Shown here: piece by piece, positions 25,457 through 35,209 of the stretch
Layout of the letters: each line of letters opens with the position of its first letter
How positions within the stretch are numbered: position 1 is the stretch's first letter
Assembly (NCBI GenBank): GCA_964448675.1
Contig: CAYUZU010000006.1
Coordinates: 62,001-126,000 of the forward strand
Direction of reading: 5' to 3'
Source: CAYUZU01 sp964448675
Lineage (GTDB): Bacteria > Planctomycetota > Phycisphaerae > UBA1845 > Fen-1342
Length of the DNA: 64,000 nt
Notes under the pieces: model-generated
Told to the model about the DNA's origin: nothing
Databases searched by the model: none
The model's input: the letters and a program-made list of their open reading frames with translations, nothing else
Translations under genes and position numbers: made by a program

Positions 25457-27583
25457 TCACTCCACGTAGCCGAAGCTGCGCAGTCGCTGCAGCATCCGGT
25501 CGTCGAGGTGCACGCCCTGCTGTGCGACACGTCCAACCTGTTTGCGCAGGTCGGCGACGCGGGCGTGCCATACCGACAACAGCTCGCGCGCGGCGTCGAC
25601 TAACGTGTCGTCGCCGGTCGGGAGCAGTTCGTGCGGGTCGCGTGCGGCGTCGTACACGCACTCGCGGCCACTGAGCAGGCGCTTGATGTACGTTACGGCG
25701 TTCGTGCGGATCGCAAGCTGGTCCTCGTAGTAGCCGCAGCCCGTGCTGGCCACCGGTGCTTCCGGCGGCGCCGCGCCCGTCCAGTACGGCCGCAACGACG
25801 GGTACGCCACCGGCGCCGTATCCTGCGCGACGCCGCACAAATCCAGCACGGTCGGCAGGATGCTGCCGGTGGAGACCACGGTACTGATTCGCCCCGTACG
25901 GCTGGCACCGGGCAGCTTGACCATCAGCGGCACGCGGACGACTTCCTCGTGCACCGAGTGGCCGTGCTCGAAGCCACCGTGCTCCCAGAACTCCTCGCCG
26001 TGGTCGCTGGTGAAGATGATCAGCGCGTCTTCGTAGATGCCCAGCCGCTTCAGTGCCGCGAGCAGCCGGGCTACATGCGTGTCGACATGCCGCACCTCAC
26101 CGTCATACAGGCCGCGGATCCATGCCACCTCCTCCGCCGTCGGCACGAAGTAGCCCGACCGAATGCTGTGAAACTTGTCGTGGTAGAGGGCGGTGCCGAT
26201 GCGCGGCGGCGGCGTTCCCGGCGGCAAGTACTGTGCCGGTGGAGTATACGGCAGGTGTGGATCGAAGTAGTGCAGCCAGAAGAAGAACGCCTGGTCGCGG
26301 TGCCCTTCGAGCCAGGTGATCGCACGGTCGGTCAGGTAGGGGGTGTCGGCTTCGTTGCGGGTCGTGTCGTGCCGTAGCGCCTTCTCCAGTCGCCGGCCGA
26401 GCGAGCGCCGCGGGTTGAGCATCGTCTGCGGGTAGAACTCGTACCGCGCGAAGCCCTGGTCCATGCCGTACGCCGGCATCAGGTAGAGGTTGTCGCCCAC
26501 CGCCGCCGTCAGATAGCCGGCGGCCTGCATCTGCTCGGCGAGCGTTACGTGGTCGGCCGCGAGCCGGGCCGAGAACTGCGTCGTGCGGTGCACTTCCGGC
26601 GGCAGGGCGGTCATCATCGAGCAGAACGCCGGCAGCGTCCACGGCGCCGGCGAATAGGCGCGCTCGAACACGATGCTGTCGGCAGCGAGGGCCTCACAGG
26701 CCGGCGTCGGTGGGGCGGTGTCGGCGTACGTGGCGATCGCATCCGCGCGCAGCGCATCGACCGTCAGGAGGATCACCTGCCGCACGCACTGCGGATTGCC
26801 CGGGGCGACGTCGGCGCGGGCGGTGGTCGGTGCCGGCTTGAACGCGCTCGAGACGCCCAGCAGCACGGCGAGCCCCGCCGCGATCGCGTACGCACGAACT
26901 CGCCGCGGCGGGTCCAGTGGCCGTCGCGATCGGCGCCACGCCACGACGGCGGCGATCGTGACCGCAGCAATGATGCCGGCGCTCGCGGGCGCCGTCGCCG
27001 CCAGTCCGCTACGAGCGGCGGCGACGATGACAATGCCGGCGATGCCGAGGGTCCATGGAAGGGCGAGAAACGCGGCGCTCCACGTGTCGGTGTCCGTCGG
27101 CGTGCGCCACAATCGCGTGACGCCGCGCCCGACCACCAGCGGGATAACGCCCGCCGCCGCCAGGACGGCCAGTTGCTTTAGCAGAGCGTGTGGATCGGAT
27201 GTGGGCTCGAGCGTCACGTGCACCGCGTGCAGCGTGACGAGCGCCGTCAGCAGCGCCGCCAGGCAGCCGAGCGCCGCGCCGGCGTCACGGTGCAGGCAGC
27301 GCACCGCCACGTACACCGCCGCACCGCACACGGCCAGCGCACCCGCCGCCGCGACGGTGGTCAGTGCCAGCTCCACCAGGCACGCGGCCAGCGACGCGGT
27401 CGCCGGCGCCGTCAACAGCGAGCCGGTCACGATGTCGAAGAGCCCGGCGGTCAACGCGGCGCAGACGGCCGCGAGCAGGGCCACACGCAACGGCTGCGCA
27501 GCGGGAGTGGGTCGGCGGGACGCAGGCTGTTTGCGGCCCCCGGGCCAGTTTGACACCGCGTTCACTGGGCGCCGTGGCGTCAC
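25457..27583 (-). CDS. Polytopic membrane sulfatase-like (alkaline phosphatase superfamily) enzyme
   Basis: GTG 27583 overlaps the stop of the upstream gene as GTGA, giving 708 residues. The N-terminal 250 residues contain about six to seven membrane helices (first near 33-53). The catalytic domain (about 268-708) has metal-binding Asp276 (TVDALRAD) and Asp527-His528 (SDHGEEFWEHGG). The nucleophile position reads PWTLPAF (Thr316), not the C/S-x-P-S-R needed for formylglycine, so this is not a standard sulfatase. It may be a phosphodiesterase or phosphoglycol-type transferase. Coupling with the GT-C protein upstream suggests cell-envelope glycan modification. Confidence 0.75.
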   Translation of the reverse strand: MTPRRPVNAVSNWPGGRKQPASRRPTPAAQPLRVALLAAVCAALTAGLFDIVTGSLLTAPATASLAACLVELALTTVAAAGALAVCGAAVYVAVRCLHRDAGAALGCLAALLTALVTLHAVHVTLEPTSDPHALLKQLAVLAAAGVIPLVVGRGVTRLWRTPTDTDTWSAAFLALPWTLGIAGIVIVAAARSGLAATAPASAGIIAAVTIAAVVAWRRSRRPLDPPRRVRAYAIAAGLAVLLGVSSAFKPAPTTARADVAPGNPQCVRQVILLTVDALRADAIATYADTAPPTPACEALAADSIVFERAYSPAPWTLPAFCSMMTALPPEVHRTTQFSARLAADHVTLAEQMQAAGYLTAAVGDNLYLMPAYGMDQGFARYEFYPQTMLNPRRSLGRRLEKALRHDTTRNEADTPYLTDRAITWLEGHRDQAFFFWLHYFDPHLPYTPPAQYLPPGTPPPRIGTALYHDKFHSIRSGYFVPTAEEVAWIRGLYDGEVRHVDTHVARLLAALKRLGIYEDALIIFTSDHGEEFWEHGGFEHGHSVHEEVVRVPLMVKLPGASRTGRISTVVSTGSILPTVLDLCGVAQDTAPVAYPSLRPYWTGAAPPEAPVASTGCGYYEDQLAIRTNAVTYIKRLLSGRECVYDAARDPHELLPTGDDTLVDAARELLSVWHARVADLRKQVGRVAQQGVHLDDRMLQRLRSFGYVE

Positions 27584-29190
27584 TGGTCGGTTTCCGTGCC
27601 GCGGGCAAAGGCCGGTTCGCCGACGCGCTCGAAGTAGACGAACTCCATCACGCCGTCTTCGAGCCACAGGTACTCGGTATGTCGCGGCAGGTGGCTGACG
27701 TCGATCGTGACTTCGCGCATCTGGTACTGCTCTTTGAATTCCGGGGCGCGGGCCAGCTCGAGGTCGGACAGGAAGCGCGGCCGGGACGGTTCCACGCCGC
27801 ATGATGGTCCCAGGATGATGTACTTCGGCGCCCGCTCCAGCACGTATTCACCATCGCCCTTCAGGTGGCCCGGGACGTATTGCCAGGGCAGCACGCGCTC
27901 GTCCACGTCGCGCCGCGCGATGTGACGGTCGTTGAGCCCCAGCATGTCGATGAAGCGCTGGTCCGCCGCATGGAAGGGGAACGCCCCCGCCGCGTTCGTC
28001 GCAACGAGCGCGCCCGGCTCCCAGTGATTGGCAACGTACTGGCCGATGACCGTGCCGAAGTACGCCGCCGGGTCCATGAGCCGCGCCCGGCGAATCATGT
28101 CGGTGTAGAACACGAACTGCAGCAGGATGAGCACCGGCGCGATGTAGCAGGCGGAGTGGGCCAACCCGCGGGCGCCGTGCCGCACGAGCTTCTGGCACGC
28201 GAGATTCAGCAGCAGGGCACTCACCGGGATCATCGGCACCAGGAAGCGATATCCCGGCATGTGATCGCCGCCGACAATGCCGACATACATCCCGTAGGCA
28301 CACAGGCAGACCGTCAGAAACGCCATCCGCACGTCGACCCGGCCGCGCAGCGTGACCAGCAGCAGGGCCATCAGCGTGAGCGCGGGCAACCAAGGCGGCA
28401 TTACGGCGTATTCGAAGGCGTACGCGAATCCGCCCAGCGCACCGAACACGCTGAAGCCGCTCTTGGCGTAGTACGTGTTGGGCAGCAAATCGCCGTAATA
28501 CAGCAGCCGCCAGGCGAAGAACGGAACCCACACCGCCGCCGCCCCGGCGATCAGCGACCACAGGTGGCGGTTGTCGCGCACCTGGCCGGCAATGCGCTGC
28601 GCCAGCGCGAACGCGCCGGCGATGACGATGAACATCATGCCGTCGGGCCGCACGAGCCCGAGCAACGCCAACCCCGCGCCATACCAGCCGGCCCGCGGCG
28701 CCGGGTCTCTCATCTGCGCCGCGTAGCTCCAGAGCGCCACCGTGCACAGCAGGGCGTACAGGGTGGTTTCCAGCCCGCCCAGCGACCAGATGACCAGCGG
28801 CGTGCTGCACAACCCCAGCGACAACGCCGCGGCCACAACGAGCGGATGGTGACTCTCGCGTTGTACCAGCCGGGCGCCGGCGTGGTAGAGATACAGCGCC
28901 AGCCCGATAAATGCGGCGACGCCAATCGCGCGGGCCGCGATCGCATAATCGAACCCGAGCAGGCCGAGCAGACTCAGCAGCAGGACATGCGCGAAGCTCG
29001 TGTAGCCTTCAACATGCTCGCCGGGGTTCCACACCAGGCCGTGACCGTGGACGAGATTGCGCGCGTAGCGCAGCGAGATGTACGCATCGTCCGAGAAGAA
29101 ATCGCTGAACTGGTGGAATGCGATGGTGCAGAACACCGCAGCCACGACGGCGGCAAACAAGACAGCAGCTCTGCTTTTCTGTCGGGCCAT
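27580..29190 (-). CDS. GT-C type membrane glycosyltransferase-like protein
   Basis: ATG 29190 gives 536 residues with about ten membrane helices. The first periplasmic loop holds the conserved acidic motif FSDDAYISLRYARNLVHG followed by HGLVWNPGEHVEGYTS, as in the family around mycobacterial AftB and other polyprenyl-phosphate-sugar dependent GT-C enzymes. GGDHMPGYRF in a later loop is also typical. A soluble C-terminal domain follows (about 400-536). It probably transfers a sugar from a lipid carrier at the outer membrane face; donor and acceptor are unknown. Its TGA overlaps the start of the sulfatase-like gene, so the two are one operon. Confidence 0.7.
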   Translation of the reverse strand: MARQKSRAAVLFAAVVAAVFCTIAFHQFSDFFSDDAYISLRYARNLVHGHGLVWNPGEHVEGYTSFAHVLLLSLLGLLGFDYAIAARAIGVAAFIGLALYLYHAGARLVQRESHHPLVVAAALSLGLCSTPLVIWSLGGLETTLYALLCTVALWSYAAQMRDPAPRAGWYGAGLALLGLVRPDGMMFIVIAGAFALAQRIAGQVRDNRHLWSLIAGAAAVWVPFFAWRLLYYGDLLPNTYYAKSGFSVFGALGGFAYAFEYAVMPPWLPALTLMALLLVTLRGRVDVRMAFLTVCLCAYGMYVGIVGGDHMPGYRFLVPMIPVSALLLNLACQKLVRHGARGLAHSACYIAPVLILLQFVFYTDMIRRARLMDPAAYFGTVIGQYVANHWEPGALVATNAAGAFPFHAADQRFIDMLGLNDRHIARRDVDERVLPWQYVPGHLKGDGEYVLERAPKYIILGPSCGVEPSRPRFLSDLELARAPEFKEQYQMREVTIDVSHLPRHTEYLWLEDGVMEFVYFERVGEPAFARGTETDQ

Positions 29191-29346
29191 GGTGGTGCCC
29201 CGTGTTGCTCTTGGCACGGGTTCTGGGAATCGCGCGCCGTCCTCCCGCAGGACGTCGACCGCGCACTCCCCGCGCTCGGTATCGTCCAAAGCAGCCGGGC
29301 ACTCCATCAATTAACTGCGAATCTCGGCCCCGATCGGCAGGATCCG

Positions 29347-30369
29347 TCAGGCATCAGGACCAAACAGCGACAGTTGCCGGGACGCCGCGACGGCCGGCCC
29401 ACGGCGCCGCCAGGATTGCCCCCCATCCAGCCCGACGCGCGTGGCCATGGTCTCGAACAGCCGCTGGACACTTTCCCAGTATGGCCCGCTGCCCGTCATC
29501 CGGCAGCCGAATCCCGGGTTGTTCAGCAAGCCGCCGCGCATGTCCCGGATGCGGGCTTCGGTGCGGTCGGCGGCCGCGGGCAGCACACGCCGCAGCCTTC
29601 CCAGGAACACGTCGGCGACGCTCCCGGGCAGGCGCACCGGCGCATACCCCGCGCCCGTCGCCCCGCAATCGGCCGCCTGCTGCAGCAGGGCCGGCAGGTC
29701 GCGGTCGTTCAACCCGGGAATCACCGGCGCGATCAGCAGCCGCACGTCGAGGCCCGCCTCACGCAGCGCCCGCATCGCCTGGAATCGGCGTGACGTCGGC
29801 GGCGCGCCCGGCTCGATCAGTCGCGACATGCGGTCGTCAGCGAACCTGATCGTCAGCATGACGGACGCGTCCCGGCGGCGCCGCAGCTCGCGGAGCAGGT
29901 CGATGTCACGCGTCACCAGGTCTGACTTGGTCACGACACTGACGGGGTTGCCCACGTCCACACACACCGCCAGGCACGCGCGCGTGAGCGCATAGTCCCG
30001 CTCGATTGGCTGGTAGCAGTCCGTGACGCCGGAGAACGCGATCACCTCCCGCGTCCAGCGCGGCCGCGCCAGTTCGGTGCGGAGTTGCTCGGCAGCGTTG
30101 GTCTTGACCGTCAGGCGGCATTCGAAGTCGCTACCGGCCCCGAGGTCGAGGTACTCGTGCGTCCGACGGGCGTAGCAGTAGCCGCACGCGTGCCCGCAGC
30201 CGCGATACGGGTTGACCGACCAGCGGTAGGGAATGTCAGGACTGTTGTTGCGGCACAGCACCGTGCGGGCCCGCTCCTCGAATATCGAGCGGCGAACCGG
30301 GGGCGCCGGCACCTCGCGCTCCAGCCGGGCGGCGGCGAATGGGTTGGGTGGATTGTCGTCGCGTGCCAC
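29347..30369 (-). CDS. PA0069-type radical SAM protein
   Basis: GTG 30369 is preferred (GGAGAGG 8 nt upstream) over a GTG seven codons earlier. The 340-residue protein has the radical SAM cluster CGHACGYC (Cys58, 62, 65) in the context SVNPYRGCGHACGYCYARRTH, typical of the PA0069/SplB-related family. Further family features are FSGVTDCYQPIERDYALTR and VTKSDLVTRDIDLL. The reaction is unknown for this family. It stands alone, divergent from the aldolase gene. Confidence 0.8.
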   Translation of the reverse strand: MARDDNPPNPFAAARLEREVPAPPVRRSIFEERARTVLCRNNSPDIPYRWSVNPYRGCGHACGYCYARRTHEYLDLGAGSDFECRLTVKTNAAEQLRTELARPRWTREVIAFSGVTDCYQPIERDYALTRACLAVCVDVGNPVSVVTKSDLVTRDIDLLRELRRRRDASVMLTIRFADDRMSRLIEPGAPPTSRRFQAMRALREAGLDVRLLIAPVIPGLNDRDLPALLQQAADCGATGAGYAPVRLPGSVADVFLGRLRRVLPAAADRTEARIRDMRGGLLNNPGFGCRMTGSGPYWESVQRLFETMATRVGLDGGQSWRRRGPAVAASRQLSLFGPDA

Positions 30370-30542
30370 GGCGCAGGCCTCTCCTTGCACTCACCGTCGG
30401 CGAGAGTAGTCGGTTTTTGTTAGGGTGTCAAGCCCCTGGTTCGGTGGGCACCGGGGCGGGCAGGCCGGGGCGAGTTGACACCCGTGGCCCGCAGCGGCAC
30501 AGTCCGGGCTGCGACGCCCATGCAAAGCCCGGGAGCAATGCC

Positions 30543-31334
30543 ATGACGGATGATGCGACGCTGCGCGAGGAGTTGTGCGAGATCGGCCGGCGGGTGTACG
30601 CGCGGGGTTTCGTCGCCGCCCACGACGGAAATCTGTCGTGCCGGCTCGCGGATGGCACCGTCCTGTGCACGCCCACACAGATCTCGAAGGGGTTCATGAC
30701 GCCCGATGATCTTTGCGTCGTCGATCTCGATGGGCACCAGCTCGCCGGTCGCCGCAAGATCACCAGCGAGATCAGGCTCCACCTCGAGATCTACCGCGGC
30801 GATCCGCAGGCGGCGGCGGTGGTGCACTGTCACCCGCCGCATGCGACCGCGTGGGGCCTCACGCGGCTCGACATCCCGACCGGCATCCTCCCGGAGGTTG
30901 AGTATCTCCTGGGTGTGGTGCCGCGGGCGGAATTCGCGATCCCCGGCACCGCGGCGTTCGCAGCGACGATCCGGCCACACCTGGGCAAGACCAACACGGT
31001 GCTGCTGAGCAGCCACGGCACCGTGAGCTGGGGCCCGACGCTGGAGCGCGCCTGGTGGCTGACCGAGATCCTCGACGCGTATTGCCGCATGCTGATCCTC
31101 GCGCGCCTCGCTGGGCCGATCGAGCGTTTGCCCGCGGACAAGGTCGAGGAATTGCGCGCGCTGCGCGCCCGCGATCAGGTGGGGCCGGTCGCGCCGCCGG
31201 CGGATGGCGCTGATGCGTACACCCGCTCGACGTTCGCCCGGGCGCAGGACGCGGGTGCGGCGTTGCCGCTGGAGGCACTCGCGGACATGGTGACCGAGCG
31301 GGTCGTCGCCGCGCTGCGCGACCGGCTGAAGTGA
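30543..31334 (+). CDS. Class II aldolase/adducin family protein (L-fuculose-phosphate aldolase-like)
   Basis: ATG 30543 has GGGAG upstream and gives 263 residues. The metal site is complete: Glu76, His95, His97 (HCHPPH) and His158 (SSHGT), matching the FucA pattern in order and spacing. GNLSCRL and the IPTGILPEVEYLLG strand are also typical. The enzyme should carry out metal-dependent retro-aldol cleavage of a sugar phosphate. A C-terminal extension of about 60 residues is unremarkable. The substrate cannot be fixed from the sequence. Confidence 0.85.
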   Translation: MTDDATLREELCEIGRRVYARGFVAAHDGNLSCRLADGTVLCTPTQISKGFMTPDDLCVVDLDGHQLAGRRKITSEIRLHLEIYRGDPQAAAVVHCHPPHATAWGLTRLDIPTGILPEVEYLLGVVPRAEFAIPGTAAFAATIRPHLGKTNTVLLSSHGTVSWGPTLERAWWLTEILDAYCRMLILARLAGPIERLPADKVEELRALRARDQVGPVAPPADGADAYTRSTFARAQDAGAALPLEALADMVTERVVAALRDRLK

Positions 31335-31468
31335 GCGCGCCGCCCGCTCGCCCCAGGGCGTTTCCTTGTGCGGGGGCGCAGCCGTGTGCCACGGCACCGT
31401 GAGCCGAGCTCGAAGCGCCGTGCCCGGCCGGCACGATCAGGGATTGCGAAGCGGGTCCGCCCGCGGCC

Positions 31469-32950
31469 TCATGCCCGCGCAAGCTCGGCCAGCACCGCCT
31501 TGAGATACGTCCACGACTTCTGCACGCTGTCGACCCAGACGCGTTCGTCGGGGCTGTGGGCGCCCTCGATCCGCGGGCCAAACGACACCATGTCCATCGT
31601 GCCCGGCCCCATGCGCTCGCCGATCAGGCCGCACTCGAGGCCGGCATGAATCGCGGTAACCTTGGGATCCTCGCCGAACAGGTCGCGATACACGCGGCGG
31701 CAGGTCGCCAGCGTGGGCGAGTCGATGTTCGGGGCCCAGCCCGGGTACTCGTTGCCCGACTCGACGCCCGCCCCGGACAGTCGTCCGATCGCGTGCAACT
31801 GCTCCACCGCCGTGTCCATCTGCGGCTTGGATGAGCTGCGCGACAGGCAGCCGACGATCACGCGCAACACCCCGTTGTCGAGATTGGTCTCGATAGTCGA
31901 CACGCTGTTGGACGTCTGCACCAGGCCCGCGATCTCGGGCACGACCGCCAGCACGCCGTGCGGCAGCGCGGTCAGCGCCGTGAGCACGCGGTAGGTGTCT
32001 TCGGCGGGCGCGACGGCGGACGGCGCCGCGAGCGGCTCGATGGTAATCCGGCAGCGGGGCTCGCCGGTCTCCGCCGCGATCTTCTGCACGCGCTGGGCGG
32101 CCTTCTCGAGGGCGCTTCGCGCGTGGTCGTTGCCGACCAGGACCGCGCTGGCTTCGCGCGGGATGGCGTTACGCTTGCTGCCGCCGTGAATCTCGGCCAG
32201 TTGGAGGCCGTGGTCGTTGGTGCCGCGCAGGGTATCGACGAGCAGCTTGATCGCGTTGCCGCGGTTTTCGTGGATGTCGCCGCCGGTATGGCCGCCGCGT
32301 AGTCCGCTCACCGTCACCTGCAGCACCGTGTCTGCGGCGGGGGGCGCCGCGGTCTGCAGGGCCCAGGTCAGCGTGGTGTCGCAGCCGCCGGCGCAGCCGA
32401 TGTAGATGGCGTCATCCTCTTCGGAATCGAGATTGAGCATGCGCCGGCCCTTGATGAAGTTCGCGTCGAGTTGCTTGGCGCCGGTCATGCCCTGCTCTTC
32501 GTCGGCGGTGCAGAGGATCTCGAGCGGCGGGCGCGTCACGTCGGGTTCGGTCGCGGCCGCCATCGCCAGCGCCACACCAATGCCGTTGTCGGCGCCGAGC
32601 GTTGTCCCCTCGGCGCGCACGATGGTCGCGCCATCGTCGTCGTTGTCGAGGCGCAGCGGAATCGGGTCGTTGTCGAAGTCGACGTCCGTGCCGGCGTTCT
32701 TCTCACAGACCATGTCGAGGTGGCCCTGCAGCACCGTCACCGGCGCGTCCTCGCTCCCCTTCGAAGCCGGCACCTCGATCACCATGTTGCCCGTGGGGTC
32801 CTCGCGAACGGCGAACCCGTGCGACTCGGCCCAGCCGCGCATGTGCGCGCGGATCTTCTCCTCCTTGCGCGAGGGACGCGGTACACGTGCCATCTCCGCG
32901 AAGTACTGCCAGACGGGCTGCGGGTCGAGGGACGCGATCTGATCTGTCAT
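31469..32950 (-). CDS. pepD: Aminoacyl-histidine dipeptidase (M20 family)
   Basis: ATG 32950 with GAGG upstream gives 493 residues, the normal length for PepD. The two-zinc site shows as His77 (QGHLDMVCEKN), Asp121 (LGADNGIG), Glu151/Glu152 (DEEQGMTGA), Asp near residue 174 (NLDSEEDDAIYIGCAGG) and a C-terminal His (AIHAGLECG). It hydrolyses carnosine-like and other Xaa-His dipeptides in the cytoplasm. A TATACT box in the region 33003-33018 on the minus strand is a likely promoter. Confidence 0.9.
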   Translation of the reverse strand: MTDQIASLDPQPVWQYFAEMARVPRPSRKEEKIRAHMRGWAESHGFAVREDPTGNMVIEVPASKGSEDAPVTVLQGHLDMVCEKNAGTDVDFDNDPIPLRLDNDDDGATIVRAEGTTLGADNGIGVALAMAAATEPDVTRPPLEILCTADEEQGMTGAKQLDANFIKGRRMLNLDSEEDDAIYIGCAGGCDTTLTWALQTAAPPAADTVLQVTVSGLRGGHTGGDIHENRGNAIKLLVDTLRGTNDHGLQLAEIHGGSKRNAIPREASAVLVGNDHARSALEKAAQRVQKIAAETGEPRCRITIEPLAAPSAVAPAEDTYRVLTALTALPHGVLAVVPEIAGLVQTSNSVSTIETNLDNGVLRVIVGCLSRSSSKPQMDTAVEQLHAIGRLSGAGVESGNEYPGWAPNIDSPTLATCRRVYRDLFGEDPKVTAIHAGLECGLIGERMGPGTMDMVSFGPRIEGAHSPDERVWVDSVQKSWTYLKAVLAELARA

Positions 32951-33048
32951 GAGTCGTGCCTCTTTGTCGGTCGAAGTGGGTGGCATGTGCTGTGCGAGTT
33001 GTCCCCAGTATAGCACACCGCCCCCCGCCCGCGAAACGCGCCCGCGCC

Positions 33049-34227
33049 CTACGGCTGCATCCGATAGAAGAAATTGCGCTTCAGGCGGCGGCGCTGTTCG
33101 TCGGTTTGCTCCGCGTCGGAAAGATCTCCCGCCAGGACCAGCGCGATGTCCGCCAATACCCGCGGACTGCGCGCATAATAAAAATGACCCACGAGGCCCT
33201 TATCAAAAGGCGTGACGTCGATCACCTCGAGCCGCTGCGCCACGGCCAGATCCAGCTCCGGAAACACGCCCTGTCCCAGGCGGGCGTACTTGTGCAGCCG
33301 CTGCGATCCGCCCAGGGCCCAATCCGCCTCCGAAATGTAGATCGTTGTCCGTTCGCCCGCGTGCACCAGATGTGGCATGTAGTCGCGCTCGAAGATCTCG
33401 CCGTCGATGTCGGCGGCGGCAAGGATGATCTGTCCCAGAGGAGGATCGGCCGCGACGTGACCTTCGACCGAGCCGCGGCCCGCCATCAGGTCGCGAATAC
33501 CACGCGCAACGATGCGGCAGCCCATGCTGTGACCGAGGATGTGGATTCGCTGAACCTTTTCATCCGCGATCAGCATCTCCAGAAGGTCGACGAAGTACGG
33601 CACGGTCCAGTCCGCGTTCGTTGCGTCGACCAGATAACTCAGCAGCAATCCCTGCGTCGGCCAACTGTACGCGATCACTGCGCCATCAAAGTCCGTGTCA
33701 TGAGCGATCTGGGCGGCGTCGCGCGTCGCATCCTCGAACGTCGCCGCGTAGCCGTGAACATAAATCAGCACCTCGCCGTCCGCCGACAGCGCGACCCGCT
33801 CGTGCAGAGCCGCCAGAAAGTCCGCGGGTGCTACGCGCTTGCGGTCAGCATCCAGCACCTGGGCCGATTGCAGCACGACGCTGTTGGCCGGATTGCGCCC
33901 CCAATCGACCGCTCCATCGAACCAGCGCCCGCGACAGTGCGGCATTGGCACCGTTACGTCCGCGACGCCATACGTCAGTGCCGGCGACCGCTCCACGCCA
34001 AAGTGCAGGTGAGGCTGCGTCGCACCCGTCTCCGCCCGGTCGGTCGCAAAAAAGACCTCGACCGTGGCGCGGCACGCCTGCATGTCGCCGCGTGGGCCGT
34101 GCTCGCGATAGGTCGGGCTATACTTGACGCAGGGGTACGCGTGACAGCCCAGCACGAATGCACCCGCCAGGAGCAGACTCGCGCCGAGGCCCGTCGGCAG
34201 GATGTGACCGCGCCAGCCCCGTATCAT
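33049..34227 (-). CDS. DUF900 alpha/beta hydrolase lipoprotein
   Basis: ATG 34227 starts a lipoprotein signal with lipobox VLGC (Cys28), 392 residues in total. The alpha/beta-hydrolase domain has the oxyanion segment IYVHGYAATFEDA, AYSWPTQG, nucleophile Ser234 in LGHSMGCRI, a downstream Asp in AAADIDGEIF and a likely His near the end (GLVGHFYYARSP). This fits the DUF900 family; substrates are unknown, probably esters in the periplasm. No ribosome site is seen; a TATAAT box ends 8 nt before the ATG. The lipA stop lies only 31 nt upstream. Confidence 0.8.
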   Translation of the reverse strand: MIRGWRGHILPTGLGASLLLAGAFVLGCHAYPCVKYSPTYREHGPRGDMQACRATVEVFFATDRAETGATQPHLHFGVERSPALTYGVADVTVPMPHCRGRWFDGAVDWGRNPANSVVLQSAQVLDADRKRVAPADFLAALHERVALSADGEVLIYVHGYAATFEDATRDAAQIAHDTDFDGAVIAYSWPTQGLLLSYLVDATNADWTVPYFVDLLEMLIADEKVQRIHILGHSMGCRIVARGIRDLMAGRGSVEGHVAADPPLGQIILAAADIDGEIFERDYMPHLVHAGERTTIYISEADWALGGSQRLHKYARLGQGVFPELDLAVAQRLEVIDVTPFDKGLVGHFYYARSPRVLADIALVLAGDLSDAEQTDEQRRRLKRNFFYRMQP

Positions 34228-34235
34228 GGCCGCGG

Positions 34236-34241
34236 ATTATA
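34236..34241 (-). promoter_or_regulatory. TATAAT -10 element 8 nt upstream of an ATG
   Basis: A perfect TATAAT (read on the minus strand) lies 8 nt before the start codon at 34227, and no Shine-Dalgarno sequence is present. The predicted mRNA would begin at or very close to the ATG. The -35 region would overlap the end of lipA and is not consensus. Confidence 0.5.
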
Positions 34242-34258
34242 CGGGCCACCAGCCGCCG

Positions 34259-35200
34259 CTACACGTCTCTGTACAGCGTTTCGGCGAAATAACTGCTCCG
34301 CACGAACGGCCCGCTGGCCACGCCGCCGAAACCGAGCGACTCGGCGAGCTTGCCGAGCTCTTCGAATTCCTCCGGCGTATAGTAGCGCTCGACGGGCAGG
34401 TGCCGCGGGCTGCGCATCGGCCGCAGGTACTGGCCGATGGTCAGCAGGTCGCAATCGATGCCGCGCAGGTTGCGCAACACGTCGTGCAGCTCGTCGCGCG
34501 TCTCACCCAGGCCGACCATGACGCCACTCTTGGTTTTCGTTTGGGGGCTGAGTTCCTTGGCAATGCGCAGCGTGTCGAGCGAGCGCGGGTACTTGGCCTG
34601 CGGCCGCACCGGCTTGTGCAGGCGCGGCACGGTCTCGACATTGTGATTGAAGACCTCGGGCCCGGCGTCGAGCACCGTCTGGATACAGTCGGGCCGCGCG
34701 TGGAAATCCGGCACGAGCACCTCGACCGTGGCTTCCGGGGTGCGCTCCTTGACGGCCTCAATGCAACGGGCGAACTGGCCGGCGCCTTCGTCCGGCAGGT
34801 CGTCACGCGCCACCGATGTGATCACCACGTGCCGCAGGCCCAGGTGCGCTGACGCCTCCGCCAGGCGCCGCGGCTCGTCATCATCCGGCGCATCGGGTCG
34901 CGCGGTCGTCACCGAGCAGAACTTGCACGCGCGGGTGCACTTCTCGCCGAGGATCATGAATGTTGCCGTCCGGCGCGACCAGCACTCGGTGAGGTTCGGG
35001 CAGCGGGCCTCGACGCAAACGGTGTTGAGCTTCAGACCATTGACCAGCTTGCGCGTCTGGACCATGGCCTGGCCGGTCGGCATGGGGCGCTTGAGCCAGG
35101 GCGGCAGCCGCCGGGCGCGACCGGGCCTGGCTTGCCCTTGATCGGCGGCCGCGGATGACGCGTCATTGATCGGCAGGGATATCGCATTCGGCTTTGGCAT
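34259..35200 (-). CDS. lipA: Lipoyl synthase
   Basis: ATG 35200 gives 313 residues. Both iron-sulfur clusters are readable: auxiliary cluster Cys62, Cys67, Cys73 (CVEARCPNLTEC) and radical SAM cluster Cys88, Cys92, Cys95 (CTRACKFC). Family motifs include ATFMILGEKCTRACKFCSV, VFNHNVETVPRL, SGVMVGLGE, YLRPMRSPRHLPV and the C-terminal RSSYFAE with the conserved RSS serine. It inserts two sulfurs into octanoyl groups to form lipoyl cofactors. No lipB is adjacent. A TTGGCG-N18-TACAAT promoter ends 9 nt before the ATG. Confidence 0.95.
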   Translation of the reverse strand: MPKPNAISLPINDASSAAADQGQARPGRARRLPPWLKRPMPTGQAMVQTRKLVNGLKLNTVCVEARCPNLTECWSRRTATFMILGEKCTRACKFCSVTTARPDAPDDDEPRRLAEASAHLGLRHVVITSVARDDLPDEGAGQFARCIEAVKERTPEATVEVLVPDFHARPDCIQTVLDAGPEVFNHNVETVPRLHKPVRPQAKYPRSLDTLRIAKELSPQTKTKSGVMVGLGETRDELHDVLRNLRGIDCDLLTIGQYLRPMRSPRHLPVERYYTPEEFEELGKLAESLGFGGVASGPFVRSSYFAETLYRDV

Positions 35201-35209
35201 AGTCCCGTG

